The notes under the pieces: model-generated
Seen by the model: the letters and a program-made list of their open reading frames with translations, nothing else
Databases searched by the model: none
Told to the model about the DNA's origin: nothing
Part shown: positions 30,602 through 41,820 of the stretch, in pieces
Position numbering within the stretch: position 1 is the stretch's first letter
How the letters are laid out: the number at the start of each line of letters is the position of its first letter
NCBI GenBank assembly: GCA_002811645.1
Contig: PDIP01000012.1
Span: 188,331 to 248,956 of the forward strand
Source of the DNA: Corallochytrium limacisporum
Lineage: Eukaryota > Opisthokonta
Direction of reading: 5' to 3'
Length of the DNA stretch: 60,626 nucleotides
Made by a program: the position numbers and the translations under genes

Positions 30602-31792
30602 TTAGTTGGTACCAGCAGGATCACGCGCGTGCTCTATCATCCATTGTATCGAATCACGAAGATGAATGGCAGACTGGGGTATTGTCGGATTGTTGACATA
30701 GCCGTGAGCTTCAGATGGGTACATTTTTGCCTTGGTCGTGACCCCGAGCTCGGCCTGGTGCGCAGCGTAGTGCATGGCGCGGTCTTTGAAGAGATCCATT
30801 TCTCCGTGGGTGCTAATGGTCGGCGGAAACTGTGCAATGATCGCGTCGTCCACGGTGCGTGGGTCCAAGTATTTTGCTGTAAAATTGATGCCATGACCCT
30901 TTGCTTGAGGATAGAATTGGGCGATAATCCAAGCGCTGTATTTCTCCCGCAGAATGACGGTCCGGTTGCCCCATTCATCCTCGCTCTTCAATCGATTGGC
31001 ACCGAAGAAGAAAGCGTATTGCAACCACATGCCCCGCACCTTGATGATATCCTGTAGCTGCCGCTCATAAGTCATGGCCATCACAGCATTAATCATGACC
31101 CCTCCTGCGCTCTGTCCGCTTAAATAGATGCCCCGGTTTTGATGATCTGCTCCGAAGCGCTGCAATTCGCGCACGATATCCTTGCCCTCAAATATCCAGC
31201 GTGTTGTCGCAAGACCGTCCTCCAAGGCGGCTGGGTATTTGTGCTCAGGAGCTGTTCGATAGTCCATGGACACTACGAGCATATCAAATTCTTTAGCCAT
31301 TCTTCGGCAGAGACCATCGTAAATCCCAGTGGCCCTGGAGAAGTGAATGAAGCCACCACCATGGAAGAAGAGAAGCACGTCCCGGCGTGTAGCGGAGCCT
31401 GCGCTAACGCCCCCCTCGCCGACCTCGGTTAGGGCCTTTGGAGGAATGAAAAGGCGGGCCTTGTTGCCGTTCACACCTGTGTCAAAGTCTCTGGAAGCGA
31501 CGCCGTCCGGAGATAGAGCAACTAGGGAAAGATCGGGGTCAATCATGACCGCGGGTGTCTCGGGAAGCTCCGGCGGATCGAGCCAGCGGCTGTATGGCCC
31601 AGGTGCCCAAAAATATGCATTGCTGAGGAAGAGTTTGAGTGGGAAAGTAAACGTCTCGGTCACGCGCATGGGCCATGAGATGCGTGGGTCGAACGCTTGC
31701 TTCATGTACGCCACCACTGCGATCCCGGTGAATCCAGCAAACGTAGCCACTGCCCCCACTGGGACGGTCTTCAGTACTGATAGACCAGCCAT
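30602..31792 (-). CDS. Membrane-anchored alpha/beta hydrolase (HSL/AADAC family)
   Basis: A 396-residue esterase or lipase of the hormone-sensitive-lipase family. HGGGF (144-148) forms the oxyanion hole, GQSAGG has nucleophile Ser228, and Asp333 (HGEMD) and His363 (EAHGY) complete the triad. YRTAPEHKYPAALED is the other family hallmark. Residues 10-30 are hydrophobic (VPVGAVATFAGFTGIAVVAY) and likely anchor the enzyme in the ER or a lipid-droplet-associated membrane, as in arylacetamide deacetylase. The substrate is unknown: short- to medium-chain esters are typical of the family. The ATG at 31792 is preferred because the upstream in-frame extension begins at a TTG. Confidence 0.9.
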   Translation of the reverse strand: MAGLSVLKTVPVGAVATFAGFTGIAVVAYMKQAFDPRISWPMRVTETFTFPLKLFLSNAYFWAPGPYSRWLDPPELPETPAVMIDPDLSLVALSPDGVASRDFDTGVNGNKARLFIPPKALTEVGEGGVSAGSATRRDVLLFFHGGGFIHFSRATGIYDGLCRRMAKEFDMLVVSMDYRTAPEHKYPAALEDGLATTRWIFEGKDIVRELQRFGADHQNRGIYLSGQSAGGVMINAVMAMTYERQLQDIIKVRGMWLQYAFFFGANRLKSEDEWGNRTVILREKYSAWIIAQFYPQAKGHGINFTAKYLDPRTVDDAIIAQFPPTISTHGEMDLFKDRAMHYAAHQAELGVTTKAKMYPSEAHGYVNNPTIPQSAIHLRDSIQWMIEHARDPAGTN

Positions 31793-33703
31793 TGGTTTCT
31801 TTTGTTCTTTAGTTTTATCACACAATTAATGCATGACACTTGCACATCTGATTACCCTGCTCTGTTGAAATATCCGTCTAGTGCTTCGAAGCACACAGTG
31901 TTATGTAAAGGAAGCAGCATCAAGGGACAACAGTGGCAGGGAATCCATGATCCTCCCACTCACATTCCTGCGCTGCAGTAGATTCACTACTGGTCCCAAC
32001 GCCCCTGCCAGTCCTAACTCCTCGCCGCCAAACCAGTGGCATGAGTACTGAAACAAGGGGGATGCCATTTGGTAGCCCGCCTATTGAAAACACCATTCCG
32101 TTTGTAAACGCAAGCCTCTTCTGCTGCGCCTGCCTAAAGTGGCAATCACTGGACTCGTCTTTGGCAACTGTGCTCCCCTGTGGTTCTTTCAGTACCAAAC
32201 TCTGGACGGCTCCGGGGCAGGGTCGGTTGAGATAATATATACGGACTATATTAAAATCCTTGCTTGTCGCTAGCTAGCGATGGCCCCTGATTGGCTGCAG
32301 CCAGGAGACCAAAGCAGCGAGTGAGAAGAGAAGGAAGTTCGGTAGTGAATGTACTGAGTAGCCGGGGCATCGCCCCGATTGACACCGAACCTCACAACGA
32401 TCCGCGGAGGAAACTGTCCCCTGCCTGTTGGCTTTTTTGTTCCGCCTGGCTTTTGAAATCTGTGGTACATTCATTATAGAACTGAATCGTCACCGTGAGG
32501 AGGAGACGTAGAGGAAAGGCAACGAACTGGGGACCAGAGGGATCCACAGTGAGACAATCGCTCTGCCCAATGAAATCACAGCGACAGGAACAGCTAATGG
32601 CAACAAGAATTAAGTGGAAATTGTAAAATCCGTCCGGAGCCGACGAGATTTTTTGCCATACACTCATTATTGTGACGTGTTCCCGTACCAGTTTTAACGC
32701 CACCGGGGAGGAGTGGGGGGAGAGAGGAGAGCGATGTGGGAGAGAAGATGGAGTGGGGTGGCAACGGCCCTCCCCTACCCCCCGGGACCTGCCGTCCTCC
32801 CCGGGCGAAGAGGGGGTTGGGGTGAGGCCGGGTAGTATCCCGATCGGACCGTGCGCGGGTTCCCAGTCCGCCTGTCGGTGGTACAAACAGAACCGGAGCC
32901 TGCGGGACGGCAACGCGGCGACGGGGGGGAAGGCGGCACCTCCTCCGCAAATCGCTAGGGAAGAAAAAAGAGCAAGCGCAAACCAAAGAGAAAAAATTAA
33001 GAGGGGGTAGCTGGGAGGAAGCGTGAAAAAGTGGTGAGAGTATAGGTGGTGGTGGTGGTGGTAGGGAGGGAGGGGGAGCCTGCCGAGTTGTACACCCCGA
33101 GGGACTGGCCCACTTTTTTTCTTTTTGGCAGTTCCTCAATAAACGGGGTGCGTTGCAGTCTGGTTGGTTACAGTTTGACCATTGCTGACTCGTATCAGCC
33201 TGTGTGGGTTCTCTGGTAGCACTGCGTGTGTTCTTGCTCCTTAATTTCACATTCTTGTATTTTGCTTTTGTTTTTTTGTTCCTTTTGGCACTTGTTATGC
33301 TTGTTTGGCGATGATAGACGATATAGTTCGGTAAGTTCGAGGTGGTTCCATTGCTTCGTAACTAAGACTGTATGGAGCAACCAGCTAGGAGGTAGATCAA
33401 GTACAAAAGAACCAGAGCATGAGTATTTTCGTAGAAGCTTCATCTCCAAGGATATGTGGACAGTAAGGAAATAAGACTGTCTATCCAATAGAAATACTGA
33501 AGGCGGTTGAGGTCCTTTAGGATCTGTGAAGAGACGGCACCGGGTCATTGGGTAGCCTGAGAAAGTCGCAGACGTTGCAAGAAAAACTTGACGACCACCC
33601 GTCAAAGGGCAGAACATTCGCCAATGTGAAGATTGAAAATTGTGAGAGTTTACAGATCTATTGCAGGCAATAGAACTCGGAGACAGAAACGAAAACCAAG
33701 AAA
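31793..33703. other. Divergent spacer, hydrolase / RhoGEF
   Basis: No gene supported. It contains a small palindrome CGCTAGCTAGCG (32269-32280), a strongly GC-skewed block at 32690-32940 and a (GGT)n tract near 33046-33062. AATAAACGGGG, TATA-like, lies near 33138, about 570 bp before the RhoGEF start. Confidence 0.5.
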
Positions 33704-36115
33704 ATGGCAATGCATTTGTCAGCGGAAAGCATACCTGGTCAAGATGACCCCGATTTCGATGTCCGCGTCATGCGCAGAAAGTCCGGACGGGCCCGTCCAA
33801 AAAGCGCTGGGAGTACTCAGGACGTAAGGGAGATCTTCACCAGCGAAGATGATATTGTGGACGCGTTGGATCAGGTAGTAATGGAAGCCGATATGGATGC
33901 ACTCTCATTGCCAGACGACGATTTTGGACCGTATGATGAGGAGCAGGAATGCTGCTGTGTGAAAATCCAAGCTCAAATACGGTGCTGGTTGGCGTGCAGG
34001 GGGGTGAAGCGTATCAAACACAGGAGGTACATTATCGAGGAATTATTGGACACAGAGCGCAGCTATGTGCGGGTGCTAAAGAACTTGGATAAATGGTACC
34101 ACAAGCCCCTAATGGCATCCCTGAACCGAACTCCCATCCTCAGTAAGAAAGAGATCAGAACCATCTTCACGGGAGTCGGCGATATGTTGGAGGAGCACCA
34201 GAGTCTGCTGGATCATATGACGGAGCGACTGCACCGTCAGTATTTTGGAACATGCATTGGTGATCTGTTTAACACCCTCTGCCTACGTCTCGCGGAGGTG
34301 TACACAGAGTACATCAACAATTTCGAGAGCCAAAGTTTCACCCTTAAGGAAGCTCGGGAGAAAAACCAAGCATTTGTGCGTTTTCTGGGCGGGAAGCGTG
34401 ACTTCCACGGACACAGGGACGATATTGCGGACCTTTTAATCGCACCAGTGCAGCGCATCCCGCGGTACCTGTTGCTGCTCGAACAGATCCGTAAGTACAC
34501 GCCTCGCTGGCACCCGGACTTCCAGCTGCTCAGTGTTGCTCTTCTGGACATTCGTAAACTGGCGTCCATAGTCAACGAGCGCAAGCGTATGGCAGAGAAG
34601 ATGGCAATGTTAGAGGAATCTATGATTGGCTTCACAGATCGGCTGAGCCGGCCTGACCGATTCCTGGTTATGCGTGTTGACGTGCTGGATACGAAGCGGA
34701 AGGACAGGTGTCTGTTTCTTTTTACCGACTGTCTCATTATGGCGACACCGAAGCGGAAGAAGACGACTTTAGACCGCAGGCTGGTGGCGCGCCTGACAGA
34801 ACGGGACACGAGTACCACCGACACGGATTCCCAAATGACGGACAGCACAGGACCTGGCACCACTTCCAGCTTCGACAATGTTCCAGGTGAACGTGAGCTG
34901 TTTGAATTCAAGTGGTCTATGGATATCAAGGATATTGATGCTCATCCGACCGACCCCATATTCCCGAAGGCCAGCCCGCGTTACATCAAGAACAAGAGCA
35001 ACGCAGCTGCGGCTGACATCATGGACGGATGCCGCATTGTGAACTGGTACCTATGGAAGGACAAAGACAAGGCGCAGCTCCACTTCTTCTTTATCGATAC
35101 TAGCGTTCGTGACCAGTTCGTAGATGAGATCAAGAAGGCACGTCATCGATACATGATCCGACACGCGGAACAGGGCGAACGGGAAGGTTCGATGATGTCT
35201 GGCATCCTCAAGAAAGCCCACCGTCGCAGCATGATGGTCGGAGGGTCAGGCCCGGCGAATGGCAATGGTACCTCGTGCTCATCCACCCCAGGCGCTGGCG
35301 GCGCTGCGAGCACACAGGTGCTTCCTTCCACACCTCCGCTGGAGGAAGAGGATGAGGATCAGGAAGGGGAGCCGGCGACACGTCGGATGCCAAGTCCGCG
35401 GGCTCCTGGATCATCGTCTGATTACAATCTCATTGAGGAAGGGGAAGAAAGGGGGGACGTGTATCCTATGTCCCCGCAGATTGCGCGTCGTGTGATGACT
35501 AAAAACATGATACCATCTGTGAACACCTCAATGGAATCACCGCTATCGGACTATGGCCCACTGTCGCCAACATTATCCCCACGCGTTGGTGATGATGACG
35601 CTCCCAACGTAGACCGCGCGCCCACTGTGAAGAAGAGTGGCATCACTAGCCCAGGACTCCGGCGCAAGCTTTCCAAACTAATCCGTGCCGCCAGCAATGA
35701 GAACACCGCAGACCGATCACATTCACCGAAGGGCCCCAACAACCGACGATCCAGCGTGGATAGTTGCGCGCCATCCATTGCTCTGTCTGAAGTGGCTACG
35801 ACTACGGCCTCGAATGGCAATACGGTTACTATTCTCTCTCCACGCGGCAACATCCGTCCTGCTGCAATTCATGACGCACTGTTGAAAGAGCTTGACCTGC
35901 GGCTTGAGAAGGAGCGAAAGGCCCTGCAGGCACTGGAGAAGTACCGTGGCCTTGTCAAGGGCAAGGCTCTTCAGGACATCGAAGTGCAAATGGGTAGCTG
36001 CCACAAAGCCATCCAAAGATTGGAAGCAGAGCGAGAGGCAGTTCTCCGCCAACGGGACCATGCGGCGCAGATGACGTCAAAGCCAATGCGCACTGTGAAT
36101 GAGCAAGAGGTCTAA
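33704..36115 (+). CDS. RhoGEF with IQ motif, DH and PH domains
   Basis: An 803-residue guanine-nucleotide exchange factor for Rho-family GTPases. Residues 84-104 are an IQ calmodulin-binding motif (VKIQAQIRCWLACRGVKR). Residues about 108-295 form the DH catalytic domain: it begins IIEELLDTERSYVRVL and includes the conserved helix LLIAPVQRIPRYLLLLEQI. Residues about 315-495 are a PH domain with a Thr/Ser/Gly-rich insertion (365-395). Residues 500-715 are Ser/Pro-rich and probably regulated by phosphorylation, and 725-790 form a coiled coil. The order IQ-DH-PH suggests calcium/calmodulin control of actin signalling; the GTPase target is not readable. A second ATG lies two codons in. Converges on the SPO22-like gene. 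Confidence 0.92.
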   Translation: MAMHLSAESIPGQDDPDFDVRVMRRKSGRARPKSAGSTQDVREIFTSEDDIVDALDQVVMEADMDALSLPDDDFGPYDEEQECCCVKIQAQIRCWLACRGVKRIKHRRYIIEELLDTERSYVRVLKNLDKWYHKPLMASLNRTPILSKKEIRTIFTGVGDMLEEHQSLLDHMTERLHRQYFGTCIGDLFNTLCLRLAEVYTEYINNFESQSFTLKEAREKNQAFVRFLGGKRDFHGHRDDIADLLIAPVQRIPRYLLLLEQIRKYTPRWHPDFQLLSVALLDIRKLASIVNERKRMAEKMAMLEESMIGFTDRLSRPDRFLVMRVDVLDTKRKDRCLFLFTDCLIMATPKRKKTTLDRRLVARLTERDTSTTDTDSQMTDSTGPGTTSSFDNVPGERELFEFKWSMDIKDIDAHPTDPIFPKASPRYIKNKSNAAAADIMDGCRIVNWYLWKDKDKAQLHFFFIDTSVRDQFVDEIKKARHRYMIRHAEQGEREGSMMSGILKKAHRRSMMVGGSGPANGNGTSCSSTPGAGGAASTQVLPSTPPLEEEDEDQEGEPATRRMPSPRAPGSSSDYNLIEEGEERGDVYPMSPQIARRVMTKNMIPSVNTSMESPLSDYGPLSPTLSPRVGDDDAPNVDRAPTVKKSGITSPGLRRKLSKLIRAASNENTADRSHSPKGPNNRRSSVDSCAPSIALSEVATTTASNGNTVTILSPRGNIRPAAIHDALLKELDLRLEKERKALQALEKYRGLVKGKALQDIEVQMGSCHKAIQRLEAEREAVLRQRDHAAQMTSKPMRTVNEQEV

Positions 36116-36297
36116 TTAAATACAAAAATTGTCTACTTTAGTTTTTGGAATTAGTTTGCTTAATGAAACGGTCTAGCAGCGTCGTCTCATGTCTCTTCCG
36201 TGGTAACGCTTGGTTTGTGGGCTGCGACTACGTCACCACCTCAGCTGCCCCAACAGTAAGCTGATGGACACGCGCCGCTGACGGAACGTAAACCGCT

Positions 36298-39205
36298 TCA
36301 GTCCATGTCCAAGATCTCCTTGCTGCCATCTATAGTAGGAAGATCCTCCTTCCAAAGTTGACGATAGCTGTTGCTGAGTTTGTCGTAGTACAGGCCCTTC
36401 GTGGACGAGAGTAGTGGCAATAACTGCACAAGGATACGGACATAGGCCCTTGCCATCTCAAATGCCTTAGATTGCATAGCGTCGAGCATGTTGTTCCATG
36501 CCTTCTTCATGAACCAGAGAACCGTCTGTTCAAAGTACTCTGTACCATTTTGCTTTGCGAGCAAAAATACCTGGACTTGGTCTTCGAATAGACGAATGAC
36601 AGAACGTGCTAATGCATTGTCGTGTAATTCGACCACTCTTTGGCGGTACAGGGTTTCGGTGTGATGTTCATGAGCATCAGCCTTGGAGAACAGTGCCAGG
36701 CCGTGCTCAAACGCTGGCAGGAGGATGCGTTTGCTGGCAGGATCCTCAAATCTGGTCAGGGGCTGCAAAATGATGTGGAAATTGTTGCGAGAAAGTTGAG
36801 GTGGTTGCGACTTGGTCAAGTCGATCAAAGATTGTATCCTTGTTTCTGCTGTCCGGTAGTCCCTAGCATGCAGCAAGGCTGCCATTTCCACACCGACGTA
36901 AGCACAATGTTTCACATCGTCGCATATAATTCTTTCGTATGTGTGGTCGCCTTTTCCGACGCCAGCCATAGACCGGAAAATCTTGCACGAACGAAGTATT
37001 GTCTGCAAGAATTCGTCGTCCGGTCGAGCACTGGTTTGCAGGCGGTTGCGAATCATACGAAGCATTTCAGACAGCAGGCCAACGCTTGAATTGTGGTGCT
37101 TTGTGCATTCGTTATGCTGTCGATGCGCTCTGATCCACGTACACATGTCACATACTATCAAGGTGAGCCGAAGGAGGGTATGGTAAGAGACACCATCGTC
37201 TTCGTCGATGGTCTCTCTCAGTTTCTCCGCCACAGCTCTACCGAGAGCAGACCGAATGTATTCCATTTCAGTCAGTGCATTCTCTTTCTCTTTTTCGTTA
37301 GCAGGTGTCTTAAGGAACTCTTTCGGCCTCAGTGACAACACTGCTCAAGGTTTCATCCAGATTGATCAAATCCACGATGCCACTGAGATGGGTGAGGGCA
37401 ACTCGTAAGTACAGTAGTTTTCTCGTAAGTTGAAGTCCTCGGATGCCGCACATTTCCGACACGAAGCCAACGAACAAAGGATACAGTTTTCGTTGCACTG
37501 TCCACTGCAAAACTGATTCATACATGGCTTGTTTCTCGGTGTCATCAATGACATCAACAAGCATCAACTCTGAAACCATCTGTTTTGCTTCTTCCTCTTT
37601 GCCCAAACCAACCAGGCATTTGATGTGGGTGAGAACAACATCGGGTGAGTCACCTAAGCCAGTGGGAATCTTTAAAATCTCACCAATGCCATCTTCATAT
37701 CTCCCCATGGATGCAAAGATTGTCGCCATGTTGGCTCGCAAAGCCATGATCAACCTTGGGTTGGGTGTGTCAATCGCTAGCAAAGTATCGCTTAAGGACA
37801 TTACAAGCAGGGCATCATCGTTCAGGCCGTTGAGTGATAAGCCCTTAGCCCATTCCCAAAGGTGACAACACATAGTGTATATCGTGTCTTCGTCCATTTC
37901 ATACTCCTCGACAATATCTTTGATAAGTGCATCAGCTTTGTTGCGAGTGCTAATAGACACAACCATAGTTTGATCGCTCTGTTCACGTATTAGTGCCTGG
38001 AGTCTGAGAAGTTTCACAGCCACTTTGGCTTTGCTGGACCATGCTTGCCCGACAGGGTTGGACAGACAACCATCCAGAAAAGAAATGATCAGATTGCTAC
38101 ACTCGAAGAAACCCTCTTCAAGTAACCATTTTCCAGCCTCAGAGTACCCCTCAATGTCGCGCTCATGGACAGGATCGCCATTTCTTGGAAGACACTCTTC
38201 CACAACGGAACGAAGATCCCCTGTCCTGCCTGCTCCAAACTTGGCATTTAGAAGAAGCAGCCACTTCATTCGAGCACCGGGAGAAATCCAGTTACACAAG
38301 CAATCCGTACGTAGAAGTTCCATCGTCTTCTTCAGCTCCATCTCACTTTCCGCGAGCAACGCGGCTTGCGTGACAAGGCTGACTAATTTTGCTGCTAGAT
38401 CTCGCATGTTGGTCGGGTGTAGGTCACCTTGGCAGAGAATCATCAGAGCCCGTTGACTATATCGAGTCGCAACCTTATACTCTTTACCATCTAGTAGGCG
38501 GATGGTGCAATTGTGCAGCTCAATACAAAGGTCTTGTATCAGTCCTGCATCCAGGTCAAGGTGAATCAGTTTGTCGATAAGGTTTGCGCTTTCGGGTGCC
38601 TCAGCTCCCTCATAAGTAAAGGCGATCCTAAACTGGCCACGATACAGCTCAAACAATGCCTTTGTGTCATCTTTAAAGTTTAAGGTGTCTCCTTCACTTT
38701 CCTTTAATTCATGTCTTGCCTTCATCCAATATGTTTCTGCCGTGCGGAACATGTTGCGCACTGTTGTCACACCTCTTGCGCCTAGTTGACTTCTACAGAA
38801 CCACAGGGCATTTGCAGTTCGGACATGCATGTCGAAGAGTCGGCGATAAATATCCACACCTTGAAGTTTGTAGTTGACAATCACAAGCAAGGCACAGGCA
38901 TGTTGGCGTAGCTGGGCCGCGGGGAGAAATGCAGACGTAGTGCGATCTTTCATAAGAATGGAGCAATTCCAAAGCTTTGTGCTAAGCGTCTTCATTTCAA
39001 AGGCATCCTGGACATAGAAGTCAGTGGGAACCTGACAGTGATTGCTAACTTCACTTACCATTCCTCCAATGTCATGTGTCTGCTTTTCATATTCCTTTTC
39101 AACATCAATTCCATCTTCCTTCTGCTGCACATACTTCAGCAGGCTCTCCGTCGCCTTGGACAGGTCCGCTAAAGTTGATCCCAGTTTACTCCTCAACTGT
39201 GACAT
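36298..39205 (-). CDS. SPO22/ZIP4/TEX11-like TPR meiosis protein (two exons)
   Basis: Two overlapping open frames (39205-37310 and 37341-36298) look like one gene of about 951 residues. The join is best explained by a 52-nt intron at 37290-37341. The protein is almost all helical, with TPR-like units such as CIELHNCTIRLLDGKEYKVATRYSQRAL, and the early LWNCSILMKDR block fits the SPO22/ZIP4 family. The size also matches ZIP4/TEX11 (roughly 940-970 residues). Family members are scaffolds that link synaptonemal-complex and crossover proteins in meiosis, so the organism probably has a sexual cycle. Family assignment is by pattern, not alignment; another TPR protein is possible. Exon 1 starts at a clear ATG. 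Confidence 0.65.
37290..37341 (-). other. Inferred 52-nt intron in the SPO22-like gene
   Basis: Read on the minus strand it begins GTGTTG, contains a CTAAC branch-site-like motif (shared with the clear intron at 41448-41526) and ends AAAAAG. Removing it joins the two frames exactly (phase 1). The donor is weak, so a one-base sequence error in a continuous frame remains possible. Confidence 0.45.
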
Positions 39206-40334
39206 CTTGGATCACAAGAACAGATACATGTATTCAAAACTAATCAAAACTCACTAATACAGTGAATGAATGAGTAATGTGTAGATTTTCCATGTAGTGA
39301 CCCCCGTGGCCCGCATAACCTGAAGCACAGGTTCATGTACCCATCCAAGGAACCGTTTTTGAGACCCGCTCCCGGTCAGACGGTGAGACCCACCGGCCGG
39401 AAATACTCTGCTCACCGGGCACCCTCAAATCTTTCGCGCCTTTACAAATAGGCCCCCAATAATCATCCCTTTGCTCGCCTTCCGCTGCCTGCTTCTCAGG
39501 AGTTGCGCCCGCAAAACTTTTTTCGTGCGTCTCAGCTACCAGGATTGCAGCTGCCGCTAAATAGTGAAAGTGGGACCAATAGTTTTGCGTGCGGAAGATT
39601 CCTGTCTGATGCCAATCTTGGCAGTATGTTGACCACTACTAACACGCTGGGTAGCGGGTGCGCGATTTGGAAGTCCAGACTCTTCGATTTTCATAGACAC
39701 AATATTAAGTGAGCGCCGCCGAAAGTCCTCTTCTTCGCCACGGCCTACAGCATTACCTCATCGCTGGGTGGGGGGGGGGAGCAAATCGCGCTCGCTCGTT
39801 GGGGGACAGGCGAGGGTAGGGGATCTGGGAGTGGGTTGAAGGGGTTGCAGGGAGGGCCAGGAAGAGAGACGGCACAGTAGAGGAAGACATAGTGCAGCAA
39901 GATCTTTTTTTTTTGAGGTGGCGGGTCGTCGGCAGAGCGATGAAGAAGTGGTGAGCCCAGACGGAGGAGCGGGCACTGAAGGACCAGGCGGGGGTGCCGG
40001 GCTGCCGTGGCTAGCGGTGAAACTATCGGCTACCGCAGTCGTCGTCGGTCAGTAGCCAGTGCGCGAACTTGTGAGTAGAGTTCTAGTCCATGGTTGTTCA
40101 CGGATTTCGAGGTATGGTGTGAACCCCTCGATATTGCGGTTGTTGTGCTGGTATAAATGTTATGTGGAAGAACCAAATAAAAATTCCCAGTCCTACTACA
40201 TAATCGCAATCGGACGCTATTCCAGCCAGCAGCTGAAGTGGGTGGTCGTGAGTTTTGGCGCGCTGGTCGCGCTTTCTGATAGCCGTCCTTGATCGATAAC
40301 TAGTTTTGGAAATTAAATTCGAAGACGGGAAAGC
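39206..40334. other. Divergent spacer, SPO22-like / PPxY membrane gene
   Basis: No gene supported. ACAAATAGGCCCC, a TATA/GGCC-type element, lies at 39444-39456. G- and purine-rich tracts fill 39768-39990. Confidence 0.5.
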
Positions 40335-40919
40335 ATGTCGATGTCAACCTTTTTCGAAGCATTGGAGGAATATATCCTTGCCTTGGCATGTCTGTTGGCA
40401 CCGGCTGGGTTTGCTACAGTGATTTTGGCACTTTTACACCTACATGGTTCACACCATGGACATGGACAAGATCCTGGCACCGGAAGTGGAGGTGACCATC
40501 CTGCACAGGAGTCACCAACAAGTCAACTGATCTCGGGGTTGCCTTTATTTATGGGGTCCTTAATATTTATCCTTTTTGTATTATGGCGGAAGCGTAGTCG
40601 CGGAAGTGATGACGATGAGGACAGCATGCCGTTCTTCGGATCAGACGGCCGTAACTACGGAACTGCACCTCCTACAAATTCAGAACCTCCGCCACGTTAT
40701 GATTTGCTTTATGACAATGGTAGTGTCAGGTCTTTAATCATTGGAGAAGTGGAAGAAGAAGCACCTCCAGCATACGACGTCGAAAAGGCCGATACAGGTT
40801 CGCTAACAAATTCGGCTGGAACAGCTGCTAGATCACAAGTTATTGACCGGGTACAAACCCAGGATGAAGAGGACAGGGCAAGCATTCATTCCGCACCGGT
40901 ATCTGCTATGAATCACTAG
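40335..40919 (+). CDS. Two-pass membrane protein with two PPxY motifs
   Basis: A 194-residue protein. Hydrophobic segments at about 13-36 and 66-84 are separated by a Gly/His-rich loop (residues 37-55: HGSHHGHGQDPGTGSGGDH), and the second ends in the basic stop-transfer RKRSR. The long acidic tail holds two PY motifs, PPRY (119-122) and PPAY (144-147). PY motifs bind WW domains of NEDD4/Rsp5 ubiquitin ligases, so the protein may be a membrane adaptor that directs ubiquitination of transporters, as Bsd2, Ear1 or NDFIP proteins do. I recognise no specific family; the adaptor role is inferred from layout. The His-rich loop could bind metal. Confidence 0.8.
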   Translation: MSMSTFFEALEEYILALACLLAPAGFATVILALLHLHGSHHGHGQDPGTGSGGDHPAQESPTSQLISGLPLFMGSLIFILFVLWRKRSRGSDDDEDSMPFFGSDGRNYGTAPPTNSEPPPRYDLLYDNGSVRSLIIGEVEEEAPPAYDVEKADTGSLTNSAGTAARSQVIDRVQTQDEEDRASIHSAPVSAMNH

Positions 40920-41354
40920 CGCATAGGCTCTGGACCAGGCCTATAATTTGAAGATTCGGACTGATCGAAGTTTGTTCTTGTTCGCATGTATTGTGTTTCG
41001 TGTACAATGATATGAGAGACACTCCATTGACCCATAATGTCATGCTTAGCATTTATAATTTCAGACTATAAGATTATTTTAGTGCCCACCAAGTGTTCTC
41101 GACGTTTTCGGACGGGTCCGTGAGTCTCGAGACGGTTACCCTAAGTTCCCTCCCACTATATTTGCTGCTCCGTTTCCCCACCCTCCCCTGCCGGCCGTGA
41201 AGCTAACCAGTTGCATTGGATCCGAGACCTGTGGGAGTCTCATCGCGTTCGGAGGTATCTAAAGCGAATAGAAAAACCTTCCTCCAAATAGTCCACGCTG
41301 TATGTGATATACTATGCTTCTTTCTCATAACGCGGCTTGTGGGTGAAAGGAACA
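40920..41354. other. Spacer before the small two-exon gene
   Basis: 435 bp with no gene. A perfect palindrome GTCTCGAGAC lies at 41124-41133. The region ends in a C-rich block and a TATA-like run near 41305. Confidence 0.5.
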
Positions 41355-41805
41355 ATGAGCCAGAATCCTGACGAAGATCTGACGCGCCTGAGGTCTGAGC
41401 TGGTGACGTCCCTGTCCAAGATTGAATGCGAGTTCCAGAAAACGATTGTGGGTACCTAGCGATATATATATGTATGTTATTTGTTCCAAAAGATCATGTG
41501 GGATTCTAACTATGTTAACTTTGCAGAACCCTTCCATTGATAAAGCGGATGAAGATCTCGACACTAGCATCTCGAAAGCGATCACAGACACCTATCAAGG
41601 GATCGCTAAGTTGTCACACGAGTTGCGCATCAAAATGATAAAGGACATCCATGATGCTTTCTTCTGTATCTACTCAAATATTGAGGAAGCTGAAAGTGTA
41701 CTCAAGACTGTTGAACGAGTTGTCATATCCCAGCAAGCAGTTACAGCAAAGCACGAGCGCCTGACTTCTCGCAAGAATCCTTTCCCGTTTGTACAACAAG
41801 ACTGA
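41355..41805 (+). CDS. Small two-exon helical protein, family not recognised
   Basis: Exon 1 is 41355-41447 and exon 2 is 41527-41805, giving 123 residues. Exon 1 encodes MSQNPDEDLTRLRSELVTSL and onwards; exon 2 continues from NPSIDKADEDLD. The intron has GT-AG ends, and a stop codon in exon 1's readthrough frame makes splicing necessary. The protein is almost entirely predicted alpha-helix with heptad-like spacing (coiled coil), followed by a short Arg/Lys/Phe tail. That profile suits a small subunit of a complex (for example Mediator, kinetochore or BLOC-type), but I cannot name it. Its stop lies only 15 bp from the stop of the convergent DnaJ gene, so 3' ends must overlap. Confidence 0.7.
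41448..41526 (+). other. Spliceosomal intron (79 nt)
   Basis: It starts GTGGGT and ends TTTGCAG, with a TCTAAC branch-site-like motif at 41505-41510. Phase 0 between the exons. This is the clearest intron in the window. Confidence 0.8.
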
Positions 41806-41820
41806 AATTTATGCCAGCGT

